This document shows, piece by piece, positions 27,326 through 37,071 of a DNA stretch of 64,000 nt. This stretch comes from Pseudovibrio sp947494035 (GTDB lineage: Bacteria; Pseudomonadota; Alphaproteobacteria; Rhizobiales; Stappiaceae). The notes below the pieces were generated by a model. It saw only the letters and a program-made list of their open reading frames with translations, made no database searches and was not told the origin of the DNA. The position numbers and the translations under genes were made by a program. Where the stretch lies: positions 1-64,000 of the forward strand of contig CANLTN010000001.1 in assembly GCA_947494035.1 (NCBI GenBank), given 5' to 3'. Position 1 is the first letter of the stretch; each line of letters opens with the position of its first letter.

Positions 27326-28651
27326 TTACTGGGGTGGTGTGCCGTTTCTCTCTAAAATTTCGCCAGCTAAATAAAGCGAGCCGCCGAACAGAACACGCGG
27401 CGCTTCTTTCTCATTCAGCGAGCGTCGGGCGACCTCGGAAATAGCTCTGTCCAGATTGCCATGCGCGGAAGAAGATAGACCCGCGCTATGTGCGATCTTC
27501 GCAAGTTCATCTGGAGAGCGACAAGCGTTTGTTGTGGTCAAAGGCACACACATCACATGCTTTGCCAGCCCCTCAAACTGCTGGAAGAAGCCCTCAGGGT
27601 CTTTTGTGTTCATCATGCCTATGACAAGGAATGTTGGGCGTGAGGCTTTGTCGGTCAGGTCTGCAAGGAAGGATGCGATTACCTTTGCTGCGCCGGGGTT
27701 ATGACCCCCATCCACCCAAATCTCGCTGTTCTTGGGCAACTCGTCACACAGCTTGCCTTCATAAAGCGGCTGCATGCGTGCGGGCCAGTTGATAGAGCGC
27801 AGCGCCTTATCACAAGCCGCGCGTGCCGCTTCGCTCTCCAGCAAATCCGCCACGCGCAAAGCAGCCAGCGCCAGACCGGAGTTGGAAAGCTGATGGAAGC
27901 CGGCAAGTTTTGGCGGTGACAGATCCAGCAGGCCAGACTCATCCTGATAAACCAGCCGCCCCCCCTCTTCCCAGGCGGAAAACTCCTGTCCTTGGAACCA
28001 GATGGGGGCATGCTGTCGAGCAGCCTTTCTCTCAATCACCGCATGAACGGCATCAACCTGAGGCCCCACCACGACCGGGCAGTCTCGTTTGATGATCCCT
28101 GCCTTCTCAAGCGCGATGCCTTCTATGCTGTTGCCGAGAAAGTTTTCATGATCCTTGGAGATCGGCGAGATGACGCTTACCAACGGCTTTTCAATCACAT
28201 TGGTGGCATCCAGAACGCCGCCAAGCCCCACTTCCAGAACAAGATAATCCGCTGGGTTGTCAGCAAACAAGCACAGTGCCACAGCCGTCGTCGCTTCAAA
28301 GAAGGTCAGCTCATGGCCATCATTGGCCTTCTCGACCCGCTTGATCGCCTCAAGCAGTGGCTCTTGCTCAACAAACCGTCCTGTTCCCCCCAGCCGGATA
28401 CGTTCGTTGAAATGCACCAGATGCGGGGACGAATACACATGAACCGTCTTGCCCTGCGCCTCCAGAAGAGCCCTGATTGTGGCTCCAGTGGAGCCTTTGC
28501 CATTGGTACCTGCGATATGGAATGTCGGCGGAACCCGCTTCTCCGGGTTTCCCAGCGCCTTTAGCACCCGATGCATACGCTCCAGCGACAGATCAATCTC
28601 GCTCGGATGAAGTTCCATCAGACGTTCAAGGGCAGCATTGATTTTGCTCAT
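27326..28651 (-). CDS. folC: Bifunctional folylpolyglutamate synthase / dihydrofolate synthase
   Basis: FolC adds glutamate to dihydropteroate and to folates. The 441-residue product has the P-loop HIAGTNGKGSTGATIRALLE (about 46-65), the VHVYSSPHLVHFNERIRL substrate segment, the VLEVGLGGVLDATNVI Mg/ATP loop and the C-terminal VDGGHNPGAAKV ligase segment. It lies downstream of accD, but the 204-base gap contains a terminator, so folC may have its own promoter. In many alphaproteobacteria the order is trpF-trpB-trpA-accD-folC; here the accD-folC end of that block is retained. Confidence 0.94.
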   Translation of the reverse strand: MSKINAALERLMELHPSEIDLSLERMHRVLKALGNPEKRVPPTFHIAGTNGKGSTGATIRALLEAQGKTVHVYSSPHLVHFNERIRLGGTGRFVEQEPLLEAIKRVEKANDGHELTFFEATTAVALCLFADNPADYLVLEVGLGGVLDATNVIEKPLVSVISPISKDHENFLGNSIEGIALEKAGIIKRDCPVVVGPQVDAVHAVIERKAARQHAPIWFQGQEFSAWEEGGRLVYQDESGLLDLSPPKLAGFHQLSNSGLALAALRVADLLESEAARAACDKALRSINWPARMQPLYEGKLCDELPKNSEIWVDGGHNPGAAKVIASFLADLTDKASRPTFLVIGMMNTKDPEGFFQQFEGLAKHVMCVPLTTTNACRSPDELAKIAHSAGLSSSAHGNLDRAISEVARRSLNEKEAPRVLFGGSLYLAGEILERNGTPPQ

Positions 28652-28793
28652 GGGTGTCCGCTTTCAAATCAGGTCAGCGCGTATACGCCAAAAGGGCTCT
28701 CAGGGTTCCGCTAGGATGCGTCGGTAAACAGCTATCAAAGCAGAAGACATGAAGACTGATGAGCCTGCCCTGCTCCGGTATCTGCATAAAGAA

Positions 28794-28820
28794 AAAGCCC
28801 GGCACTCGATGCCGGACTTT
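28794..28820 (-). terminator. Terminator of the trpA-accD transcript
   Basis: Stem AAAGCCCGGCA (28794-28804) / TGCCGGACTTT (28810-28820) with one C-A mismatch and a CTCGA loop, followed on the minus strand by T-rich sequence. It lies 35 bases downstream of the accD stop. Confidence 0.8.
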
Positions 28821-28855
28821 ATGTTCGATGTAGCAAGTCCATCAGCCGTCAAGGC

Positions 28856-29776
28856 TTAGGACGTGACCGCAACCTCGGTACCATCTTCTGGTTCTGCTGG
28901 TTTTTCTTCAAGCACTGGAAGCTGAGCTTCACGCTTCATCAGCAGGTTACACAGATTGGAAATGGTTTCTTTCAGCTCGTGACGGTGCACAACCATGTCC
29001 ACCATCCCATGATCACGCAGATATTCAGAACGCTGGAAGCCTTCAGGAAGCTTCTCGCGGATTGTCTGTTCGATCACACGCTGACCAGCAAAGCCGATAA
29101 GTGCGTTTGGCTCGGCAATGTGAACATCACCCAGCATCGCGTAGGAAGCTGTTACACCACCGGTGGTCGGGTTGGTCAGCACCACGATGTACGGCAGGCC
29201 TGCTTCACGAAGCATCTGCACGGCCACCGTTGTGCGTGGCAGCTGCATCAGGGAGAGAATGCCTTCCTGCATACGCGCGCCACCAGAAGCGGCAAACATG
29301 ACGAAAGGTGTTTTATTCTCAACAGCATATTCCATGCCGCGAATGATCGCTTCACCTGCTGCCATGCCAAGAGAACCGCCCATAAAGGCAAAGTCCTGCA
29401 CAGCAGTGGTCATGTCGTAGCCGTTGACCTTGCCGTTGGCGACCAAAACAGAGTCAGTCATCTCGGTTTTGGCTTTAGCGTCTCTCAGACGATCAACATA
29501 CTTGCGCTGATCGCGGAACTTGAGCGGGTCGACAGCAACTTCAGGAGTTTCGATCTTGGTGTATTCACCCTGATCGAAGAAGTACTCCAGACGCTTCTTG
29601 CTTGAGAGGCGCATATGAAAGTTGGAGTTCGGCACCACCCACTGGTTCGCTTCCAGATCGCGATGGAAGACCATCTCGCCTGTTTCTGGGCACTTGATCC
29701 AAAGGTTTTCCGGTATTTCGCGCTTTTCGAGAAAGCTGCGGATTTTCGGCCGTACGACGTTGTTAATCCAGTTCAC
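28856..29776 (-). CDS. accD: Acetyl-CoA carboxylase carboxyltransferase beta subunit (zinc finger degenerate)
   Basis: AccD with AccA transfers the carboxyl group to acetyl-CoA, the first committed step of fatty acid synthesis. The 306-residue product has the crotonase-like carboxyltransferase core, with DFAFMGGSLGMAAGEAI, MFAASGGARMQEG, NPTTGGVTASYAMLGD and IGFAGQRVIEQTI. The N-terminal zinc ribbon is degenerate: compared with E. coli only the first cysteine (C29, KCPETGEMVF) remains, and the other three positions are Thr32, Val48 and Ser51 (VVPNSNFHMRL). A similar loss occurs in other alphaproteobacteria. The GTG at 29776 is the likely start. It lies 72 bases downstream of trpA. Confidence 0.94.
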   Translation of the reverse strand: MNWINNVVRPKIRSFLEKREIPENLWIKCPETGEMVFHRDLEANQWVVPNSNFHMRLSSKKRLEYFFDQGEYTKIETPEVAVDPLKFRDQRKYVDRLRDAKAKTEMTDSVLVANGKVNGYDMTTAVQDFAFMGGSLGMAAGEAIIRGMEYAVENKTPFVMFAASGGARMQEGILSLMQLPRTTVAVQMLREAGLPYIVVLTNPTTGGVTASYAMLGDVHIAEPNALIGFAGQRVIEQTIREKLPEGFQRSEYLRDHGMVDMVVHRHELKETISNLCNLLMKREAQLPVLEEKPAEPEDGTEVAVTS

Positions 29777-29848
29777 GGGCAGCCGCCTGTCTTTAATTTC
29801 GTTTTCGATTTTTAAAGGCCATTAAACTGGCCATACGTAAAGCAATGC

Positions 29849-30679
29849 TTATTTCCGAGCTTTTTCTACACCCATACGTAGTGAGCGCACAACTTCGGTA
29901 ACAGCAGCTTGTGTTTGATTTGTGGCTTTACCAGTCTCATCAAGGCTTTTACGAATAGCCTCAACAAGCACGGAGCCAACCACCACACCGTCAGCATTCT
30001 TGCCAATTTCCTCTGCTTGTTCAGCAGTTTTAATGCCAAAACCAACAGCAACAGGAAGTTCAGTGTGTGATTTAATTCGGGTAACGGCCTGAGCAACATT
30101 AGCTGCATCAGCTGCAGCTGCTCCGGTCACACCAGTCACGGAAACATAATAAACGAAGCCGGAGGTATTTTCCAGAACGGTCGGCAGACGCTTGTTATCT
30201 GTCGTTGGTGTGGTCAGGCGGATAAAGTTTACACCGCCCTCAATAGCCGGAATGCAGAGTTCATCGTCTTCTTCAGCAGGCACATCCACAACGATAAGAC
30301 CGTCAACGCCAGCTTCACGCGCTTCTTTCACAAACGCTTCACTGCCGCGCACATAGATCGGGTTGTAGTACCCCATCAGAACGATCGGAGTGTCATTGTC
30401 CTTCTTGCGGAAGTCCCGCACCATCTGGAGCGTTTTGTCCATGGTGTGGCCGTGCGCCAAAGAACGCTGCGTTGACAGCTGGATTGGAACGCCCTCAGCC
30501 ATCGGATCGGAAAACGGCATGCCAAGCTCAATAACATCACTACCAGCTTCAGGAAGTGCATCCAAAATAGCTTGTGAGGTGGCAAGGTCCGGGTCACCTG
30601 CAGTAATAAAGGTTACCAATGCAGGGCGACCTTCAGCCTTGAGCTTTGCAAAGCGTCGATCAATACGAGTTTCAATCAT
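29849..30679 (-). CDS. trpA: Tryptophan synthase alpha chain
   Basis: TrpA cleaves indole-3-glycerol phosphate to indole, channelled to TrpB. The 276-residue TIM barrel has the catalytic glutamate in VIELGMPFSDPMAEGVPIQ (with the catalytic aspartate shortly after), the LIVVDVPAEE loop and the phosphate-binding VGFGIKTAEQAEEI and VVGSVLVEAI. It lies upstream of accD with a 72-base gap. TrpB and TrpF are encoded 12.5 kb away on the same strand instead of immediately upstream. The start is the ATG at 30679; the 300 bases before it hold the trpS terminator and no gene. Confidence 0.95.
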   Translation of the reverse strand: MIETRIDRRFAKLKAEGRPALVTFITAGDPDLATSQAILDALPEAGSDVIELGMPFSDPMAEGVPIQLSTQRSLAHGHTMDKTLQMVRDFRKKDNDTPIVLMGYYNPIYVRGSEAFVKEAREAGVDGLIVVDVPAEEDDELCIPAIEGGVNFIRLTTPTTDNKRLPTVLENTSGFVYYVSVTGVTGAAAADAANVAQAVTRIKSHTELPVAVGFGIKTAEQAEEIGKNADGVVVGSVLVEAIRKSLDETGKATNQTQAAVTEVVRSLRMGVEKARK

Positions 30680-30943
30680 TCATCCGACCATCTGATGTAT
30701 TGGGGCAAGCCCCACCAATCAATCAGCAAGGATGTAGGGGTGCAACTAGCCCTCTGTCAATAAACACAGCACAAATTGAATGCGTTTCTGGCGATTTTTG
30801 TGAGAAATAGACCCCAGCCCTAGAGAATATCCAGCGATACAGTCTCGCAATGTCTCCGATTGACCATTACGGCAACCAAACCATTGCCTTTTCTGATCTT
30901 TCGCCTCGGCTAACCAGCCTCGCAAAGGGGACCGTAAAACAAA

Positions 30944-30971
30944 AAAAGCCGCAGATGACCCGCGGCTTTTT
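30944..30971 (-). terminator. Terminator of trpS
   Basis: Stem AAAAGCCGC (30944-30952) / GCGGCTTTT (30962-30970), loop AGATGACCC, with an A run to its left that gives a T run on the minus strand. It lies 15 bases beyond the trpS stop codon. Confidence 0.9.
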
Positions 30972-30985
30972 AAAACTTCAAAAAA

Positions 30986-32071
30986 CTAGTATCCGCGGCG
31001 GCATTCAAGGAAGCCCAGAATGCGGCGAACGTCATGCAGAATTGGCTCTGCAATCTCCGAAGCACGCCCAGCACCATCACGAAGAACCGCATCAACGCTT
31101 GTCGGATCATCCATGATCCGGCGCATTTCGTTGTTCATCGGTGCCAGTTTTTCAACAGCCAGCTCGGAAAGGGCCGGTTTGAATGCTGAGAACTGCTGAC
31201 CACCAAATTCGCCAAGAATATCCGCTTTGGAACGGCCGGAAAGAGCTGCATAAATGCCAACAAGGTTTTCAGCTTCCGCACGACCTTCCAGACCATCAAC
31301 TTCACTCGGTAGGGCTTCAGGGTCGGTCTTCGCTTTCTTGATCTTTTTCGCAATGGTGTCCTGATCATCGGTCAGGTTGATGCGGGAAAGATCAGAAGGA
31401 TCAGACTTGGACATCTTCTTGTTGCCGTCACGCAGGCTCATGATACGGGTCGCAGGACCAGTTATCATCGGCTCGGTGAGCGGGAAGTAGACTTCATCTG
31501 GCGACTCAGGAGTCGGCTCAGGGTTTTTAACCCCCAGACCCAATTCTTTGATGCGTTCGGCGAAGTCATTGTTAAACTTCTGCGCAATGTCGCGTGTCAG
31601 CTCAAGGTGCTGCTTCTGGTCATCGCCAACCGGAACGTGGGTTGCGCGGTATGCCAGAATATCCGCTGCCATCAGGTTAGGATAAGCAAACAAACCAACG
31701 GATGCGTTTTCCGCGTGCTTGCCAGCCTTGTCCTTGAACTGAGTCATCCGCTTCAGCCAGCCCATACGAGCGATACAGTTGAAAATCCATGCCAATTCAG
31801 CATGTTCTCTCACCTGACTCTGGTTGAAGATGATCGACTTCTTCGGATCAATACCGGCGGCCAGATAAGCAGCTGTCACTTCGCGCGTCTGCCGCGTCAG
31901 CTCGGCAGGGTCCTGCCAGACTGTGATTGCATGCATATCAACGATGGAGAAGAGCGCTGGCATCTGATCCTGAAGCGGAACAAAGCGGGCAATCGCACCA
32001 AGGTAGTTGCCAAGGTGGAGGTTTCCGGTTGGTTGAACACCGGAGAAAACGCGAGGCTGAAACGCCGTCAT
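30986..32071 (-). CDS. trpS: Tryptophanyl-tRNA synthetase
   Basis: TrpS charges tRNA-Trp. The 361-residue class Ic enzyme has the HIGH-type motif GNLHLGNYLGAIARF (about residues 16-30), the VGDDQKQHLELTRDIAQKFN block and the KMSKS motif GNKKMSKSDPSDLSRI. Length is in the range of the long alphaproteobacterial form (about 355), with an insertion around GVKNPEPTPESPDEVYFP. It follows murJ with 163 bases between and shares its strand with murJ and glnD, as in related genomes. GGGA precedes the ATG. Confidence 0.96.
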   Translation of the reverse strand: MTAFQPRVFSGVQPTGNLHLGNYLGAIARFVPLQDQMPALFSIVDMHAITVWQDPAELTRQTREVTAAYLAAGIDPKKSIIFNQSQVREHAELAWIFNCIARMGWLKRMTQFKDKAGKHAENASVGLFAYPNLMAADILAYRATHVPVGDDQKQHLELTRDIAQKFNNDFAERIKELGLGVKNPEPTPESPDEVYFPLTEPMITGPATRIMSLRDGNKKMSKSDPSDLSRINLTDDQDTIAKKIKKAKTDPEALPSEVDGLEGRAEAENLVGIYAALSGRSKADILGEFGGQQFSAFKPALSELAVEKLAPMNNEMRRIMDDPTSVDAVLRDGAGRASEIAEPILHDVRRILGFLECRRGY

Positions 32072-32234
32072 AATAAAATATCCCTAGGCTTGGGCCTGTT
32101 GGAAGGGCCAGTGGGTTGCGCAGGCATAGTTTGGATGGGTGACAAACAAACTACGGCAGCCCGCGCAGATTAAGCTCGGTGGTTATGGCTGCGCTTTTGC
32201 GGATGTGCAAGTGCTTTACACTGGCACATAGCGT

Positions 32235-33788
32235 TTATCGCCGTAATTTCCGCAATTGTGAGCGAAAATCTACAGTGCCGGTCAGCTGAACCAAAATCCC
32301 AAAGGAAATCAGCCCGATGGCGACCAAAATAACAAGCTCGCTGGCACGGATGACAAACAGATTGGACGCAGAAAGCGGTGCCAGAACCAGCGTTCCCCCG
32401 TACACCACAGCGCCCATTAGAACGCTCGCCAGACCCAGCAGAGGAATTCTTTTCAGCAATGCTGCGTCGACAACGAAATGACCACGACGCCAAAGTACGA
32501 AGGCCAGCAAACTGGTGTTGACCCAACCCGCAGCCGTGGTCCCAATCGCAATGCCTACGTGCTTGAAGGCAGGAAACAGCAGGATCGAGAGAGCTACGTT
32601 CACCACCATGCTAACAGCGGCAAAGTACATTGGGGTCTTGGTGTCTTCCCGCGCAAAAAAGCCCGGCGATAGAACCTTATTCAGCACAAACGCAGGCAAA
32701 CCAACCGCAAACGCCATCAAGGCCGTAGCTGTTTGTGCAACCGCCGCATCAGTGAACTGACCGCGTTGGAACAGCACCGAAATCACCGTATCCGGGATAA
32801 TCACAAGAGCAACAGCAGCCGGAAGCGTCAGCGCAAGCGCAAACTCCATCGAGCGGTTCTGCGTATGATAAACCAGCTCTTCCTGCCCGGAGCGCAGCTG
32901 CCGCGTCAGGCTCGGCAACAGCACTACACCAATGGCAATACCAACGACACCCAGTGGCAGTTGATAGATCCTGTCTGCGTAGTAAAGGTATGAATTTGCA
33001 CCGCTTTCAAGAGAGGCAATAATGGTGCCGACCGTAATGTTGATCTGTGTAATACCCCCGGCAATCACGCCCGGCACACCCAAAACGAGCAGCCGCTTAA
33101 CACCCGGCGTCCAGCGTGGCCGCGCAATCGGAATGCGAAAACCAAGCCGCTTCATGGCAAAGGCAACAACCGCGAGCTGCACAACACCTGCAACAGCGAC
33201 ACCAGTTACCAGCAGAACGCCAGTGGTCTGGTTCGGCTCCATGCCATAAAACCCGATGCCTGCAAGGACCCCCATCATGACCACATTAAGCATCACAGGC
33301 GCCATCGCAGCAGCCAGAAACTTCTGAAATGTATTGAGAATTCCGCTCACAAAGGCAAGCATCGACATGAACAGCAAATACGGAAACGCTATTCGCGACA
33401 TGAGGACGGTAAGGTCAAACTTGGCCGGATCAGAGTAGTACCCCGGCGCCAGCACATGCACGAGGTACGGCATGAACACTTCAGCCAGCGCGAGGATAAC
33501 CACAAGCATCCAGAACAAGGCCGCCGCAATTTCACCTGCAAACTTCCGCGCCCCTTGCTGTCCCTCTTCCTCAACAGAGCGGGCAAACAGTGGCACAAAT
33601 GCGGAGTTAAACGCCCCTTCCGCGAACAGTCTGCGGAACAGGTTGGGCAAGCGGAAAGCCACGACAAAAGCATCAGCAACTGGACCGGTGCCAACAAAGG
33701 CTGCCAGCATCACATCTCGCCCGAAACCACACAGACGGCTCAGCATCGTTGCACCACCAACTGTGGCGAAGCTCTTGAAAAGGCTCAT
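32235..33788 (-). CDS. murJ: Lipid II flippase MurJ (MviN)
   Basis: MurJ flips lipid-linked peptidoglycan precursors across the inner membrane. The 517-residue polytopic protein has about 14 hydrophobic segments and the MATE-like MviN signature near the N-terminus: SFATVGGATMLSRLCGFGRD and the downstream RLPNLFRRLFAEGAFNSAFVP, including the conserved arginines in TMs 1-2. The end SSLRKL-like tail is basic. It begins 6 bases after the glnD stop, so the two are co-transcribed. trpS follows. Confidence 0.94.
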   Translation of the reverse strand: MSLFKSFATVGGATMLSRLCGFGRDVMLAAFVGTGPVADAFVVAFRLPNLFRRLFAEGAFNSAFVPLFARSVEEEGQQGARKFAGEIAAALFWMLVVILALAEVFMPYLVHVLAPGYYSDPAKFDLTVLMSRIAFPYLLFMSMLAFVSGILNTFQKFLAAAMAPVMLNVVMMGVLAGIGFYGMEPNQTTGVLLVTGVAVAGVVQLAVVAFAMKRLGFRIPIARPRWTPGVKRLLVLGVPGVIAGGITQINITVGTIIASLESGANSYLYYADRIYQLPLGVVGIAIGVVLLPSLTRQLRSGQEELVYHTQNRSMEFALALTLPAAVALVIIPDTVISVLFQRGQFTDAAVAQTATALMAFAVGLPAFVLNKVLSPGFFAREDTKTPMYFAAVSMVVNVALSILLFPAFKHVGIAIGTTAAGWVNTSLLAFVLWRRGHFVVDAALLKRIPLLGLASVLMGAVVYGGTLVLAPLSASNLFVIRASELVILVAIGLISFGILVQLTGTVDFRSQLRKLRR

Positions 33789-33794
33789 CTAAAA

Positions 33795-36623
33795 TTACTT
33801 ACCCGTATGTTTTTGCAGCTTACGGCGGGAGCTCGCAGGCGCTTTTTGTGGCTTTTTACCGTCAAATGCATTTCTAAGTCTATCGCGAATGGATTCCTGA
33901 CGTCCCACATTGTGAACTTTCTGTCCTGTCAGGTCCGTCACATAAAACACGTCAACCGCCTTCTCCCCAAAGGTGCCAACATGCGCACTGGCAATGTTAA
34001 GATTCAATGCGGAGATTTCGGTGGTCAAATCTGAAAGCAAGCCGGGGCGATCCAGTCCAGTAACCTCAAGCACCGTATAGCTCTCCGACCATGAATTACT
34101 AACCAAAACAGTGGTTTGCAACGAGAACGCCTTGTTTCGCGCCGTTGGCTTCTTCGCGGCTCCCTTTACCTCCGGAATAGGTGCAGTCCCGCGCAGCGCT
34201 TCCCTAATCAGGCAACATATCCGTTCCCCGCGGCGATGCTCATCCCTGTCTTCAGGCAGCTCCCGGCTGATATAGATCGTATCCAGCGCGAGTCCGTCTT
34301 TTGTGGTATCGATATGCGCATCCACAATGTTGGCACCCGCAGTAAAACAAGCCCGCGTAATCGTCGAGAGCAGTCGTGGATGATCGGGCGCAAGAACCGT
34401 AATTTCGGTAACACCTTCAAAAGCATGAGGCTCAACAGAGGTAGCCAGATGCTCCTCCTCTGCATCCGTTTGGCGGATAAGGTTAGCGTGGTTGATCTTG
34501 CCTTTCAGATCTACCCTCAGCCAGTAAGCCGGATAGTGTCGATCCAGATAGGCCTCCACCTCATCAGCGCTCCAGCCCTCCAGCTGTTCGGCCAATTCAT
34601 GCTTGGCATGATCAACACGTTGCTGCTGGCTCATGCGGCCATGGCCACCACTGAGAATGGTCTCGCTCTCGTAGTAGAGCGTGCGCAGCAGCTGCCCCTT
34701 CCAGCCATTGAAAACACCGGGTCCAACAGCTCGAATGTCCGCAACCGTCAAAATCAACAGGAGCTGCAGACGCTCAAGACTTTGCACTTTTCGGCAGAAG
34801 TCCCTGATGGTTTTGGGGTCACTCAAGTCGCGGGATTGTGCGACAGTGCTCATCTCCAGATGTTGCTCGATCAGCCAGGCAACAGTATCGGTCTCTGCTT
34901 TGGAGAGCCCAAGGCGCGGACAAACCTTGCGGGCAATCTTCGCGCCCGCAATAGAATGATCTTCCGGCCTCCCCTTCGCCACATCATGCAAAAGTGTTGC
35001 AACATAAAGCACTCTACGACTGTGAACCGACTTGATGAGGTCTGTCGACAGCGGATGGCTATCCCCGCCCATCCCGCGCTCAATCTCGGAAAGCACGCCA
35101 ACGGAGCGGATGAGGTGTTCGTCGACGGTGTAGTGATGATACATGTTGAACTGCATCATCGCGACAACCTTCTGAAATTCAGGAAGAAACTGGCCGAGGA
35201 TTGTCGACTCGTTCATCGCCCGCAGCACGGTTTCAGGATCATTCCGGCTGGTCAGAATTTTCAGGAACAACCGGTTCGCTTGCGCGTTCTTCCGGAGCGC
35301 AGCGTTGATCAGACGGCGTGATCGGCGAACCAGTTTCAGCAATTCCGGATGCATATCAAGATCGGTCTTGTCGATCAGATAAAACACACGGATCAGATTA
35401 ACCGGATCCTTCTCGAAGATATCAGGCTTCGCCGCGATAATACGCCCGTTCTCGACAAGAAAGTCTTTGGTTCCTTTGATGGATCGGCGCTTGTGCTTGC
35501 TTCCGGGAACAAAACTGCCCAAAAACCGTGAGATCCTTGGAGCGGATTTCACGTGCTGCTCTTCAAGAGCCGCCGCAAAAATGCGTGTCAGATCACCGGC
35601 ATCCTTCGCAACAAGGAAATAGTGCTTCATAAACCGTTCAACAGCACGCAGGCCTGGGTGGTCCAGATACCCGAGCCGATCAGCAATTTCCCGTTGAACA
35701 TCAAAGCTCAAGCGCTCTTCAGGCCGGTTGGTCAGAAAATGCAAATGGCACCGTACAGCCCACAGAAAGTCTCGGCATTTCCTGAATTGATTCAAGACGC
35801 TGCGGGAGAAAACTCCCTTTTCGACCAACCCCAACTCATCAGGAACGCGGTAAAAGTACTTTGCAATCCAGAACAGCGTATGCAGATCTCGCATCCCGCC
35901 CTTGCCTTCTTTGATGTTCGGCTCAACAAGATAGCGCGAAGCACCATGCCGTTCATGCCTCTCATCTCGCTCTAGCAGCTTGGCAGCGATGAACTCTGGT
36001 CCGGTCCCTGCAACGACTTCTTTGTCAAAACGGGTTGTAAGTTCTTGAAAGAGTTCAAGATCACCACAAACATACCGCGCTTCGAGCACAGCTGTACGCA
36101 CTGTCATATCATCGCGGCAGTGCTTGATGGTCTCATCAAGGTTACGCGTTGAGTGGCCGACCTTCAGGCCCATATCCCAAAGCATGTAGAGAACAAACTC
36201 GACAACCTGATCGCCCCATGGTGTCTGTTTGTAAGGCCACAGGAACAGGAGATCCACGTCTGAGTGGGGTGCCATGGTGCCGCGACCATAACCGCCGACG
36301 GCAACGACACTGATTCTCTCGGATGTTGTCGGATTTTCAACCGGATAGGCATAGGTGGTCGCAAACTCGTAGATCACCTGAATGAGGACATCCTGCAGGT
36401 AAGAAAGCCGCTTCGCACAGCGCAGGCCTTTCCCGTCATCCAGCAAGAGCTTCTCAATCTTGTCCTGAGTACTCTTATAAGTCGCCTTCAGCTTTGACAG
36501 GACGTCATTGCGCAGCTTGAAGCTGCTGCCGTCACCGTCATACTTTGCAACCAGCTCTTTGAGTTCGTTGCGCAGCAATTGAGGATCAAGCAGTTGATCC
36601 ACTTTAAGTTCTTTAGGCGTCAT
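33795..36623 (-). CDS. glnD: Bifunctional [protein-PII] uridylyltransferase/uridylyl-removing enzyme
   Basis: GlnD modifies and demodifies PII according to glutamine level and so controls nitrogen assimilation. The 942-residue product has the nucleotidyltransferase motif VGGYGRGTMAPHSDVDLLFL (about 111-130), an HD hydrolase domain with LLHDVAKGRPEDHSIAGAK (around 540), and two C-terminal ACT domains, the first starting EITVLAPDHPRLLSTITRA and the second YTVLEVTGLDRPGLLSDLT. Length is within the alphaproteobacterial range. It heads the glnD-murJ-trpS block and is separated by 58 bases from the XRE regulator gene. Its usual upstream neighbour mutS is not adjacent. Confidence 0.96.
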   Translation of the reverse strand: MTPKELKVDQLLDPQLLRNELKELVAKYDGDGSSFKLRNDVLSKLKATYKSTQDKIEKLLLDDGKGLRCAKRLSYLQDVLIQVIYEFATTYAYPVENPTTSERISVVAVGGYGRGTMAPHSDVDLLFLWPYKQTPWGDQVVEFVLYMLWDMGLKVGHSTRNLDETIKHCRDDMTVRTAVLEARYVCGDLELFQELTTRFDKEVVAGTGPEFIAAKLLERDERHERHGASRYLVEPNIKEGKGGMRDLHTLFWIAKYFYRVPDELGLVEKGVFSRSVLNQFRKCRDFLWAVRCHLHFLTNRPEERLSFDVQREIADRLGYLDHPGLRAVERFMKHYFLVAKDAGDLTRIFAAALEEQHVKSAPRISRFLGSFVPGSKHKRRSIKGTKDFLVENGRIIAAKPDIFEKDPVNLIRVFYLIDKTDLDMHPELLKLVRRSRRLINAALRKNAQANRLFLKILTSRNDPETVLRAMNESTILGQFLPEFQKVVAMMQFNMYHHYTVDEHLIRSVGVLSEIERGMGGDSHPLSTDLIKSVHSRRVLYVATLLHDVAKGRPEDHSIAGAKIARKVCPRLGLSKAETDTVAWLIEQHLEMSTVAQSRDLSDPKTIRDFCRKVQSLERLQLLLILTVADIRAVGPGVFNGWKGQLLRTLYYESETILSGGHGRMSQQQRVDHAKHELAEQLEGWSADEVEAYLDRHYPAYWLRVDLKGKINHANLIRQTDAEEEHLATSVEPHAFEGVTEITVLAPDHPRLLSTITRACFTAGANIVDAHIDTTKDGLALDTIYISRELPEDRDEHRRGERICCLIREALRGTAPIPEVKGAAKKPTARNKAFSLQTTVLVSNSWSESYTVLEVTGLDRPGLLSDLTTEISALNLNIASAHVGTFGEKAVDVFYVTDLTGQKVHNVGRQESIRDRLRNAFDGKKPQKAPASSRRKLQKHTGK

Positions 36624-36681
36624 ATCAGAAGTCCACTTCGAGAGTCAGCAGACTGACTTTACAGAGCTTTGTCTGCTTAGA

Positions 36682-37053
36682 CTAGATATTGTCGCGAGAG
36701 CTAACCACTCTTAATTGATGAATCAGGTGCTCGAGGGAATCCTCCGAAAGCCCATTGATCTTAGCGGCGAGCATATTCGTCAGCTCCGTCGCCCGGGGCG
36801 TCAGCCCGCCTGTGTCAATGGTGATCTTGGGATTGGAGAGTTCCGCAAGCCGTTGAAGTTCTTCAGCTTCATCCCAGATAACGTTGAAATAGGTGATGAT
36901 GCGCTGAACCATGTACCAGGTCGGAGTGCCGCGCTTGCCGTGTTCAAGTGCGCTCAGGTAAGCGGAGGAAACCGAAAGCGCTTCCGCCATTTCCTTCAGA
37001 GTGATCTTCTGCTTTTCCCGCAGCTCTCTAACCTTGGCTCCAAAAGGCGTCAT
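36682..37053 (-). CDS. XRE-family helix-turn-helix regulator
   Basis: The 123-residue protein has an N-terminal HTH_XRE domain (about 5-65: VRELREKQKITLKEMAEALSVSSAYLSALEHGKRG) and a C-terminal alpha-helical tail that ends LEHLIHQLRVVS. Similar small XRE proteins are encoded behind smr/mltA in other alphaproteobacteria. It starts 18 bases after the smr stop codon on the same strand, so they are probably cotranscribed. DNA target and effector are unknown. The ATG at 37053 is the only start before the HTH. Confidence 0.85.
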   Translation of the reverse strand: MTPFGAKVRELREKQKITLKEMAEALSVSSAYLSALEHGKRGTPTWYMVQRIITYFNVIWDEAEELQRLAELSNPKITIDTGGLTPRATELTNMLAAKINGLSEDSLEHLIHQLRVVSSRDNI

Positions 37054-37071
37054 CTTGCTGAAATTCCTGCC

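Noticed and set aside
30850..31116. An 88-codon frame over the trpS end
   Set aside because: It crosses the trpS terminator and overlaps conserved trpS codons.
34116..35321. A 401-codon open frame on the plus strand inside glnD
   Set aside because: It is fully antisense to a strongly conserved gene, and its translation is basic and repetitive without family motifs.
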